The notes under the pieces were generated by a model, which did no database searches, was not told the DNA's origin, and saw only the letters and a list, made by a program, of their open reading frames with translations. From NCBI GenBank assembly GCA_934096945.1, contig CAKOND010000008.1, forward strand, positions 1-61,847: a DNA stretch of 61,847 nt, given 5' to 3'. Of this stretch, positions 44,325 to 52,014 are shown piece by piece (position 1 is the first letter of the stretch; each line of letters opens with the position of its first letter). The stretch comes from an uncultured Bacilli bacterium (GTDB taxonomy: Bacteria; Bacillota_I; Bacilli_A; RF39; UBA660). The translations under genes were made by a program, and so were the position numbers.

Positions 44325-44960
44325 CTATTTACAATCAGTTTTAGTAAATTGAACAACACCTGAGAATTGCTTAGAAGTATTATCATTTTGATCAACGCCT
44401 AAATTTACTAATGTTACAGTTAATGTCCAATTATCACTTTTTTCTCCACCTGGAGTTGCAGTTATTTTATGAATAGTTTCTGATCCATCTTTTTCTGTTG
44501 GAATTAAAACATCAGCCTTGCCAACAGTAATATCCCTATCATCAAGTAAGATAGTACCATTCTTTTCAGCTTTTAAAGTTAATTCTGCAGCTTGTGTAGT
44601 ATTTGTACTTGAATACACAAAAGTATTTTCTGTAACAGCTAACTTAGCAGTATAACAAAAACTTAAATCAGCTGCAGCAACATCATCTCCACCTGGTGCA
44701 GTCCAAGTTACTGAACCTGTAGAAGTATCTGATAAATTGCCTTTTCCTTGTCCAAAGTTAGTAGCATCAGCATAAATATTAATTGGCTTATAAGTACCTA
44801 ACGTTGAATTACCAGCTGTACCAGTACTAACAGTAACTTTAGCTTCTGATGCATCTCCTCCTTGAGCAGTGAAGTATGCAAATGTAGCACCAACAACTGC
44901 AACTAATAATGTTGCTATTGCAATAACTGTTAGTAGGATAGTATTTTTCTTAGTATCCAT
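44325..44960 (-). CDS. TasA/camelysin-like surface protein (copy B)
   Basis: The 211-aa paralogue has the signal ILLTVIAIATLLVAVVGATF and AYFTAQGGDA. The mature domain keeps GTYKPINIYADATNFGQGKG, DLSFCYTAKLAVTENTF and WTLTVTLVNLGVDQNDN. It is closer to copy A than to copy C. The last residues FTKTDCK retain the C-terminal cysteine. It has its own GAGGAG site, and its own terminator, so dose or timing could differ from its neighbours. Confidence 0.83.
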   Translation of the reverse strand: MDTKKNTILLTVIAIATLLVAVVGATFAYFTAQGGDASEAKVTVSTGTAGNSTLGTYKPINIYADATNFGQGKGNLSDTSTGSVTWTAPGGDDVAAADLSFCYTAKLAVTENTFVYSSTNTTQAAELTLKAEKNGTILLDDRDITVGKADVLIPTEKDGSETIHKITATPGGEKSDNWTLTVTLVNLGVDQNDNTSKQFSGVVQFTKTDCK

Positions 44961-45045
44961 ATTCCATTCTCCTCTCTATTCTAATATTAACATTTTATAT
45001 AAAAAAAATCAATAATTTTATGACAATTTTTGATATTTTTTTAAC

Positions 45046-45070
45046 AAAAAAAGGACCGAAGTCCATTTTA
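45046..45070 (-). terminator. UUCG-loop terminator of the first TasA-like gene
   Basis: GGAC-TTCG-GTCC followed by T-rich DNA on the minus strand, downstream of copy A; the same hairpin follows copy B. Confidence 0.82.
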
Positions 45071-45083
45071 TATTTTTTATGCA

Positions 45084-45725
45084 CTAGCAATCAGTTTTGT
45101 CAAACTTAACAGCACCAGAGAATTGTTTAGAAGTATTATCATTTTGATCAACGCCTAAATTTACTAGAGTAACAGTTAAAGTCCAACTATCACTTGCATT
45201 CTTACCAGCATCAGCAACTAATTTATGAACTGTATCAGATCCATCTTTTATAGTTGGAATAACAACATCAGCTGTACCAGTAGTGATATCCTTATCTTCA
45301 AGAACTACAGTACCATTTTTTTCAGCTTTTAAAGTTAATTCTGCAGCTTTTGCAGTATTTGTACTTGAATACACAAAAGTATTATTAGTTACATTTAATT
45401 TTGCAGTATAGCAGAAACTTCTATCAGCTTCACTTGGAGCACTTCCAGAACTTGCACCTGGAGCTGTCCAAACAACAGTACCAGTAGAAGTATCAGATAA
45501 ACTTTCTTTTCCTTGTCCAAAGTTAGTTGCATCGGCATAAATGTTAATAGCTTTAAAAGTACCTAATGAAGAATTACCAGCTGTACCAGTACTAACAGTA
45601 ACTTTAGCTTCTGATGCAGCTCCTCCTTGAGCAGTGAAGTATGCAAATGTAGCACCAACAACTGCAACTAATAATGTTGCAACAGCGATTACTGTTAAAA
45701 GAATGGTATTCTTTCTATTTTCCAT
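45084..45725 (-). CDS. TasA/camelysin-like surface protein (copy A)
   Basis: The 213-aa paralogue has ILLTVIAVATLLVAVVGATF and AYFTAQGGAA, then GTFKAINIYADATNFGQGKE, DRSFCYTAKLNVTNNTF and SWTLTVTLVNLGVDQNDN. It ends FDKTDC. Copies A and B are strikingly alike in both protein and DNA, so duplication is recent or maintained by gene conversion. Likely role is a secreted fibre or coat subunit; the first gene of the array. Confidence 0.83.
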   Translation of the reverse strand: MENRKNTILLTVIAVATLLVAVVGATFAYFTAQGGAASEAKVTVSTGTAGNSSLGTFKAINIYADATNFGQGKESLSDTSTGTVVWTAPGASSGSAPSEADRSFCYTAKLNVTNNTFVYSSTNTAKAAELTLKAEKNGTVVLEDKDITTGTADVVIPTIKDGSDTVHKLVADAGKNASDSWTLTVTLVNLGVDQNDNTSKQFSGAVKFDKTDC

Positions 45726-45875
45726 TTTTCTATCTCCTCTCTACTTTAATAGTACCATTTTATATTTTAAAAATCAACCCTTAAGTAGAAATTTTTTAAA
45801 ATTTTTTTCACTTTATTTTCACAAGACTATTTTTTAGTAAAATTAGGTTTACAAATTATTGTAAACCTAATCAAA

Positions 45876-47003
45876 TTACATACTCATTGTAAAAGTTTTA
45901 TTAGTTGTATCAAGTATAATTTTCATATTTGAAACACTTGTTGTTCCCCCACCAACAAACTTATATGTTGGGTATAAATCCCCACTTGATATAATCGCTG
46001 CACTACTATAAGTATTAATATTATTTTTTTCTATAATTTTACTTATTGTTGTTCCATAATTTTTAGCAACTGTATAAATATTACTTCCACTAAACGTAGT
46101 ACCTAAACTTGTTAAACTATTACTTGTTCCTTCCTCCACAGTTAAATTACCACTATAAACCTCATTATTATAAGTAATATCTAAATTATAAGTTCCAGGA
46201 TAAACTCCAGACAAAGTAAATGCACCAGTTGAAGTCGTAGTACTTGTTAAAGATCCATTTTGCAAACTTACAACTGCTCCACTTAAATTACTACTCCCAT
46301 TATTAACATTTCCATTTAAAGTATAATTCATTTTAGCATTTACAACTTCCGCTACAATTTCCATATTAACATAAAAGTATGAATAACTAGCAGCAGCTAT
46401 AGCTTTATCACTTAACCATAGTTTAATTCTATAAGTCTTCGTCGAATTAGAACTAGAAGTGCTTCCCAAAGTATCAAATAAAATTGCATATCTATTATTT
46501 CTACTATCAGAAGTATCTAATGTATAAACAGGTAAATCAGTAACACTAAATGGTCCAGCAATTAAAGTATCTTCACTTCCAGCGCCATTATATTCATAAA
46601 CAGCAAATCTAACATAATCAAGAGGTGTTAACATATCAGTATCTTTATATCCTGTTCTAGATTTAAAATTTTCCATATCATAACCAATATTCATAACATA
46701 TGTAGAATTTAATGTCCCTGTATTTTGTATATAAATAACACTGACATCATTTTGATTCATACCTTCTTGGTCTGACATCGGAGTTAAACTATTATTTCTT
46801 TGTATTGCTGCAGTCTCATTACCGTAAGAAACTTGTAATGTACCTGTTTTAATACTTTGATTCGTCGTATTAGTTTTAACAGAGAAAAAAGATGCATAGC
46901 TAAATCCAATCGATGCCATTGTCAAGCAAAAAACACAAACTGCAATAATAAAATTCTTATTTTTCACAAAGTTATTAACTTTATCCCAATTTATTTTCTT
47001 CAT
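45876..47003 (-). CDS. Larger TasA-like surface protein with an Ig-like domain
   Basis: The 375-aa protein has a signal/anchor (NFIIAVCVFCLTMASIGFSY) and the start of a TasA-like domain (ASFFSVKTNTTNQSIKTGTL; SVIYIQNTGTLNSTYVMNI). Residues 235-300 form a carboxypeptidase-regulatory-like module (SNLSGAVVSLQNGSLTSTTT, GVYPGTYNLDITYNNEVYSG). The C-terminus is a further beta region. It lies just upstream of the three TasA-like genes. It may be the anchoring or tip subunit of the same fibre; that is inference. Confidence 0.72.
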   Translation of the reverse strand: MKKINWDKVNNFVKNKNFIIAVCVFCLTMASIGFSYASFFSVKTNTTNQSIKTGTLQVSYGNETAAIQRNNSLTPMSDQEGMNQNDVSVIYIQNTGTLNSTYVMNIGYDMENFKSRTGYKDTDMLTPLDYVRFAVYEYNGAGSEDTLIAGPFSVTDLPVYTLDTSDSRNNRYAILFDTLGSTSSSNSTKTYRIKLWLSDKAIAAASYSYFYVNMEIVAEVVNAKMNYTLNGNVNNGSSNLSGAVVSLQNGSLTSTTTSTGAFTLSGVYPGTYNLDITYNNEVYSGNLTVEEGTSNSLTSLGTTFSGSNIYTVAKNYGTTISKIIEKNNINTYSSAAIISSGDLYPTYKFVGGGTTSVSNMKIILDTTNKTFTMSM

Positions 47004-47100
47004 CTTATCACCTTAATATAATGATACCACAAATTATTTTTAATTAAAAGCCAAAATTTTATAATTGACAAACAATAATATTTTATAGTAATATAAATGT

Positions 47101-47213
47101 ACCGAAGGATATTCCTTGTCAGGTCGATAGTTAGATTATGATTTTTTTAAATTAAGCGTGCCTTTATGTACGCCATACTAACTGGGAAAAAGCTACATAA
47201 GGTAGCTTTTTTT
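47101..47213 (+). ncRNA. Candidate structured RNA of unknown family
   Basis: This plus-strand unit lies between minus-strand genes. A TTGACA (47065-47070), 18-nt spacer and TAATAT precede it. An intrinsic terminator, AGCTAC with GTAGCT and T-run, ends it. Inside are AAGGA/TCCTT, GTTAG/CTAAC and GCGT/ACGC hairpins, with UATG/CATA extending the second. I tried SRP, 6S and tRNA-like patterns and none fits. The terminator could also serve the neighbouring minus-strand gene. Confidence 0.45.
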
Positions 47214-47941
47214 CATGGAAGTAATATTTTATAATTAACAAATTTATTTAAAACATCATTAACATTATCTTTTTCTTCTAAAGCATTTAAAATAATTCTT
47301 CTAATTGTACCCGAAACTAAATCAGCAGCTTGAACCAAATAACTTTTTCCCGAATCTTGATAAGTAACCACAACATCTAAATCTCCATAAACAATTGGAT
47401 TATAACTACCACCATAATTAAAATTACTAATACCATATTTAAGTTCTTCCACTAAACCATCATGTAAATTATAATAACCATTACTTTTAGTTGCTTGTTC
47501 ATCAATATTAATAACAACCTTAAGTGAATCTTTAGAATCAAGTTTTTTATTTATAATCTGATTACTTATTACTTCTTTTATCATTCTTCTAATAGAATAA
47601 TCTAAAAATCTTCCTTTTGCAGCTTTATTTTCTATTATATGACTATAAACATTCTTATTACTTATAACAAGTCCTACTATAAAATACTTCTTTATATAAT
47701 TCATTATTCTTCTTTTATCACTAGCCTTAATATTAGTATTTTTTATTTCTGGGCATTTTTTATTACAATTATCTCTATTAATACAATATTTACACTTTAT
47801 ATCATTAATTATACTTCTATACTGAGTTATAAACCTATCTTTTTCCCTTTTAGATAAAAAAACTAAACCTCCATAAACACTAACCAGTTCCTTTTTACAT
47901 AGCTTACCTGAATCATCTAAATTAATATATATTACTTGCAT
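47213..47941 (-). CDS. DUF3800-family protein
   Basis: DUF3800 proteins have an RNase H-like fold and are of unknown function. The N-terminus VIYINLDDSGKL corresponds to the family's YxDESG motif. The C-terminal VQAADLVSGTIRRII is the second conserved motif. A cysteine cluster (KCKYCINRDNCNKKC) lies at about 48-63, perhaps a zinc site and unusual for the family. Length is 242 aa. It is a single gene between surface-protein loci. Confidence 0.82.
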   Translation of the reverse strand: MQVIYINLDDSGKLCKKELVSVYGGLVFLSKREKDRFITQYRSIINDIKCKYCINRDNCNKKCPEIKNTNIKASDKRRIMNYIKKYFIVGLVISNKNVYSHIIENKAAKGRFLDYSIRRMIKEVISNQIINKKLDSKDSLKVVINIDEQATKSNGYYNLHDGLVEELKYGISNFNYGGSYNPIVYGDLDVVVTYQDSGKSYLVQAADLVSGTIRRIILNALEEKDNVNDVLNKFVNYKILLP

Positions 47942-48018
47942 TTTTCCTCCTTAAAATTCAATTTATATTCTAACATAATTGTTTTAAAATATATATATTG
48001 TTTACACAATTTTTACAT

Positions 48019-48050
48019 CAAAAAAAACTATTATTTTTCAATAATAGTAT
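48019..48050 (-). terminator. Terminator overlapping the cohesin gene stop
   Basis: CTATTATT-GAAA-AATAATAG followed by T residues on the minus strand. Confidence 0.82.
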
Positions 48051-49401
48051 TCTTATCTATCTTTTGATTTTTTTCTTTCGTTTCTTCCTTTTCCATTACT
48101 TTTCTATTACCATTTTTCTTCTTTTTCTTTTTACTTACTAAAACAATAAGTAAAATAATCATTAAAACAAATACTCCGCTAAAACCAAATATAATATATG
48201 TATATAAATCTATTTTTTTATTTAAATCAAGTACATACTCATCATTATAATTTATAAGTGATTGCATATTTTTATCATACATATAAAACCCTTTATCACC
48301 AGTTTCCACATTAACACCATATATAATTACATAATTAGAATCTTTAGTATAATAATATCCACTTACTTCAACATCATTTATTACTATTTTATCTTTAGTA
48401 TATCCTTTTATTTCTTCTGAAGTTTCTAAAGGATAAATAGTTATTTTATTAACCCCGATTTCATGATAACTACTATAATTACCACTTTTTTCATCATATA
48501 TAAATAAAGCTATATTACCATTTTCATCTTTTAACCCAACTAAAACTAAATTAGTAAATTCATTTTTATATGCCGGAATTTCAAATTCATTTATTATAAC
48601 ACTTGATTCCACATATAAACTAGCCACAGGCAAATTTTCTTTTAATTTTACAACTGTATATTTTTTTTCATCTACAGAAACAACTATTGGATTTTCATCC
48701 CTAACTTCGACATTTACCACATATGTTTTTTCTGCTCCGTTTTCAGCCCTAACTACTATTGAAAATTTATTACTACCAGCAACAACTTCTAAAGTTCCAC
48801 TTCCTGTAATACTTGACTTTTTATCTTGAGCAGTAGCATTCATTTTAATTTCTTTTGTATTTTCAGGAACTACTACACTATATTCCAAAGTATCTGCTTT
48901 AAATTCAGGCTCAATAGTAAAACCTTCCACTTCTAAACTACTTAAATTATTGTTTTTAGAATAACTAGCTTCAAGTTCAGCCTGCGTTATAATATTAATT
49001 GATTTACTACCTGCAGTAATACTCATATCTGTCATATCATTAGCAACAACATAATAACTTGAAAGCGAAACTTTAGTATTTCCTTTTTTAAGTGTCTTAA
49101 ATGTAAACGTATATGATTTACTTTTTACCCCTTGAGCTGAACTTGTTACATTTGTCATATAAGTTCCACCAGCTTCAGCTGTAGAACTAACAAGTTTCAA
49201 ATAATTTTTATCATAATTTAAAGACATTTCCCAGCTACCAATAGCTTCTCCACTCGATAATGTAACAGTAACAGTTACATTATTTCCAACAACTACAGTT
49301 GATGTACTAGAAACCTTAATTTTTCCACTCGCAGCACTTACTAAACTAGGAAAAGTTATTAAACATAACAAACTAACTAATAACAATTTTATTTTCTTCA
49401 T
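48031..49401 (-). CDS. Membrane-anchored cohesin-domain protein
   Basis: This 456-aa protein has a signal peptide (KKIKLLLVSLLCLITFPSLV), a cohesin domain at about 25-138 (VSSTSTVVVGNNVTVTVTLS, GSWEMSLNYDKNYLKLVSS, KSYTFTFKTLKKGNTKVSLS) and a cadherin-like beta-sandwich at about 150-235 (SLEVEGFTIEPEFKADTLEY). A membrane helix near residue 405 (YIIFGFSGVFVLMIILLIVL) and a Lys-rich cytoplasmic tail follow. It should display the cohesin on the cell surface. It lies 12 nt after a dockerin-bearing hydrolase gene, the likely partner. Confidence 0.85.
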   Translation of the reverse strand: MKKIKLLLVSLLCLITFPSLVSAASGKIKVSSTSTVVVGNNVTVTVTLSSGEAIGSWEMSLNYDKNYLKLVSSTAEAGGTYMTNVTSSAQGVKSKSYTFTFKTLKKGNTKVSLSSYYVVANDMTDMSITAGSKSINIITQAELEASYSKNNNLSSLEVEGFTIEPEFKADTLEYSVVVPENTKEIKMNATAQDKKSSITGSGTLEVVAGSNKFSIVVRAENGAEKTYVVNVEVRDENPIVVSVDEKKYTVVKLKENLPVASLYVESSVIINEFEIPAYKNEFTNLVLVGLKDENGNIALFIYDEKSGNYSSYHEIGVNKITIYPLETSEEIKGYTKDKIVINDVEVSGYYYTKDSNYVIIYGVNVETGDKGFYMYDKNMQSLINYNDEYVLDLNKKIDLYTYIIFGFSGVFVLMIILLIVLVSKKKKKKNGNRKVMEKEETKEKNQKIDKNTIIEK

Positions 49402-49413
49402 TTTTTACTCCTT

Positions 49414-51174
49414 TTATTGTTCTATTTCATATGTTCCAAGAATATTTTTTTGAACTTGTAATAAATCCAAAGCATTTATAACTCCATCACCCGAAGTATC
49501 AGCAGCTTCTAAGCTTGCTCCAGTTAAATTATATGTTTCCAAAATACTTTTTTGAACTTGTAATAAATCCAAAGCATTTATGACTCCATCACCTGAAGTA
49601 TCTCCTTTTATAATTGCTTCTAAAGTTTCTGTATCAGTATCATTATTAATTATAATCTTATCACCTGTTGCAATAAGACCATTTAATTTAGGATTTCCAT
49701 TTGCATCATTTACATTTACCGTAGCATTTCCTCCGACTGCTTCAATAGCACTCTTAATTTGACTAACCTCAGTACCTATAGCAATTTTAGATATATATTT
49801 TGAACTGTACCTATAACCACTTGATGTAACAATAGTACTAATAGGTATTGTACTTGGTTTTGGTGTCTCATCATTATTATCATCACTAATTGCTCCATTA
49901 CCACTATTACTAATCGTAGTATTCATTTTATTATAAACAGGTATCTTAAATATTAAATTTAATTCAAGCAAATTATTTTTAGAATAAGCACTATAAGCAG
50001 TACTAGCTTCACTCATTGCTCCAGCTAAATTAGTCATATATTGATGTCCAAATAATGCACCATTAGTTTTAGTGGCAACATTAAATTTTTGTAAATACCC
50101 TGTATATTGATCTTTTAAAATATAACCATTTGAAAACTGACTAATGCCACCTTTAATTGCCATATCTACGCCTTTCCAGCCAGCTTTATATGCATAACTA
50201 AGACCACAATAAGTAGCACCATTTTGAGCAACACATGAATCACTTACTCCAAAATTAAAGAAATTATAATAATCTAAATACATACTATCATAACCATCAT
50301 AAATACCTTTATAAAGATTTTCAAGTTTAGTACCAACACCAAGTTCTATTCTCATCTTAGATGCTATAGCTATTGGACTTGCTTTGTCTACACTTCCCCC
50401 AATTATAATATCTTTCAAATTATTTCCTAAACTTGTATGATAACTATTAAAATCCGCCCCATTTAAAATTGTTTCCACAGCATTAGAATAATTACTTTCT
50501 AAAAGTTTATCATATGATTGATCCAAAAACTGAAACACATATTTTTCTGTAAATGAATTTCTTGGATCCATATAATATGCCACTCCATTTTGTGAAGGAG
50601 CAACATACTCACCTGGTGAAGTTTTTTTACAAGTTTCATCAAAAAATGTTTTATCATGAACACCACTATGAATATAGTTTCTTCCGCATTCACTTTCCTT
50701 TTCAACAACATATTCCCAATCTAAATCAAGTTTAAGAGCTTGAAAATTCCAACTAGGGTGTTTTTCTTTTAAACTACATAAACCACCCCAATAACTTGAA
50801 GGAAAACTAGCTTCACTTAAAGCAATTTCACATTCAGTCGTAGGTTTCTCATCATCATTACTATATGAAATAACAAGTTCAACATCATCACTACAAACAT
50901 AACCATCAACGTCAGTGTAGTAAGTCATATGATACCAATTACCATTACATTTTTCATGATTATTAACATCTTCATATAATTTATCATCTTTTAAAACATA
51001 ATAGTCATTTACATAAAGAAGTCCAATTCTAGTACCATCCGTACCACCAGGATCTTTTCTTAAATTAGTTTGATTATTTATAACTTTTATTCTATACGTA
51101 TATTCACTTGCTTTAATATTATCTATATATAAGAAAGATAAAATACATACAAAAACTAGAAAAAATTTTTTCAT
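49414..51174 (-). CDS. Glucosaminidase with SH3 and C-terminal type I dockerin
   Basis: The 586-aa secreted protein has a signal peptide (KKFFLVFVCILSFLYIDNIK), an SH3b-like region (YRIKVINNQTNLRKDPGG) and a glucosaminidase domain at about 190-400 (VAYYMDPRNSFTEKYVFQFL, SPIAIASKMRIELGVGTKL, YNFFNFGVSDSC). At the C-terminus are two nearly identical dockerin repeats, DTSGDGVINALDLLQVQKSI and the same with NI, the calcium-binding loops of type I dockerins. The DNA of both halves is almost identical too, indicating recent duplication. It is expected to cleave peptidoglycan glycan strands while docked on the adjacent cohesin. Confidence 0.88.
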   Translation of the reverse strand: MKKFFLVFVCILSFLYIDNIKASEYTYRIKVINNQTNLRKDPGGTDGTRIGLLYVNDYYVLKDDKLYEDVNNHEKCNGNWYHMTYYTDVDGYVCSDDVELVISYSNDDEKPTTECEIALSEASFPSSYWGGLCSLKEKHPSWNFQALKLDLDWEYVVEKESECGRNYIHSGVHDKTFFDETCKKTSPGEYVAPSQNGVAYYMDPRNSFTEKYVFQFLDQSYDKLLESNYSNAVETILNGADFNSYHTSLGNNLKDIIIGGSVDKASPIAIASKMRIELGVGTKLENLYKGIYDGYDSMYLDYYNFFNFGVSDSCVAQNGATYCGLSYAYKAGWKGVDMAIKGGISQFSNGYILKDQYTGYLQKFNVATKTNGALFGHQYMTNLAGAMSEASTAYSAYSKNNLLELNLIFKIPVYNKMNTTISNSGNGAISDDNNDETPKPSTIPISTIVTSSGYRYSSKYISKIAIGTEVSQIKSAIEAVGGNATVNVNDANGNPKLNGLIATGDKIIINNDTDTETLEAIIKGDTSGDGVINALDLLQVQKSILETYNLTGASLEAADTSGDGVINALDLLQVQKNILGTYEIEQ

Positions 51175-51326
51175 GACTTTACCTCCTTATCTTAATTACT
51201 AACACAATTATATCAAATTATATAAATTTGCTCAATTTATTTACATATTTTTTAGTAAAGATTTGTAAAATAACTATTATTTTTTAACATTTTATACTAT
51301 AATATATTTACATGAGTGGTGATAAT

Positions 51327-51647
51327 ATGAATAAAACATTTGATAGAATAGATATACTACTAATATTTCTTATTTCTTTATGTTTGCTTACAATTATAAT
51401 CGGAGTTTTGTGGGTTATTTTAAGTAAACTAGAAAAAATTGAAATTGAAAAAAAAGGCACATCAAGATTATCTTCAGATACTAAATTTGATAAGTTAATT
51501 GAAACCAAGCCAAAACCCAAATCAAAGAAAACTAGTACTAGTAAAAAGAAAAAAACTACAGTCAAAAAGAAAAGTACAGCAAGCACTCAAAAAAGAAAAA
51601 CAGGCTATGTAAGTCCAAATAAAAGAAAGAAAGCCAAAAAGAAATAA
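51327..51647 (+). CDS. Small membrane protein with Lys-rich tail
   Basis: The start is ATG 51327, with GGTGAT 4 nt ahead, rather than an in-frame ATG at 51312. About 106 aa. One membrane helix (ILLIFLISLCLLTIIIGVLW) is followed by a strongly basic, disordered tail with KKKKTTVKKKSTASTQKRK. No enzymatic motif. The tail could bind nucleic acid or anionic polymers; that is guesswork. Confidence 0.72.
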   Translation: MNKTFDRIDILLIFLISLCLLTIIIGVLWVILSKLEKIEIEKKGTSRLSSDTKFDKLIETKPKPKSKKTSTSKKKKTTVKKKSTASTQKRKTGYVSPNKRKKAKKK

Positions 51648-51676
51648 AGGTCTACTAATACAAGTAAACCTTTTAA
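51646..51676 (+). terminator. Terminator after the small membrane protein
   Basis: AAAGGT-TACT pairs with AAGTA-ACCTTT, followed by T residues. Confidence 0.65.
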
Positions 51677-51687
51677 TATGTCATAAA

Positions 51688-51797
51688 TTATGAAATCCTA
51701 AATGGTGAATTTTGTGTTCCATCTCCAGATACATAAATAACATTTGTATTTAAATTTATTTTATTTATAACAGGAATTATTGTTAAATCTTGTTCCA
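51688..51797 (-). pseudogene. Fragment of the secreted-protein C-terminal domain (copy 4)
   Basis: The minus strand reads IIPVINKINLNTNVIYVSGD then GTQNSPFRIS and a stop, matching the end of the 31-kb protein. It abuts a fragment of a different gene on the other strand. No start or upstream domain is present. Confidence 0.68.
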
Positions 51798-51806
51798 TTG
51801 TTGCTA

Positions 51807-51971
51807 AGTGTTAGAAATACCAGAGATGAGCTAGTTCGCAAGGAGGATCTCGCTGAAGGAAACGAAAAAATAAGACAAATTGCAACGAACCTACTAAAAA
51901 AGGATTTTTCTATTGAGAAAAGAGTTGAAATAACTGGTTTATCCGAAGAAGAAATAGAAAATTTAAAATAA
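51807..51971 (+). pseudogene. C-terminal remnant of a PD-(D/E)XK (Rpn-like) transposase/nuclease
   Basis: The reading RDELVRKEDLAEGNEKIRQI and ATNLLKKDFSIEKRVEITGL, ending SEEEIENLK, is the characteristic helical tail of PD-(D/E)XK nuclease-family transposases and Rpn proteins. Only the tail remains, without catalytic residues. It directly joins copy 4 of the secreted-protein fragment, a relic of recombination. Confidence 0.65.
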
Positions 51972-51973
51972 TT

Positions 51974-52014
51974 AAAAAAAGATTTATTAAACATTCTTAA
52001 TTTAATAAATCTTT
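51974..52014. terminator. Bidirectional terminator by the LCP gene end
   Basis: AAAGATTTATTA pairs with TAATAAATCTTT across a 13-nt loop, flanked by A and T runs; it overlaps the LCP gene stop. Confidence 0.75.

Noticed and set aside
47101..47213. SRP RNA (GTCAGGTC present) or 6S RNA
   Set aside because: The GTCAGGTC octamer is not followed by the conserved GGAAGCAGC loop, and the length and bulge pattern do not fit 6S.
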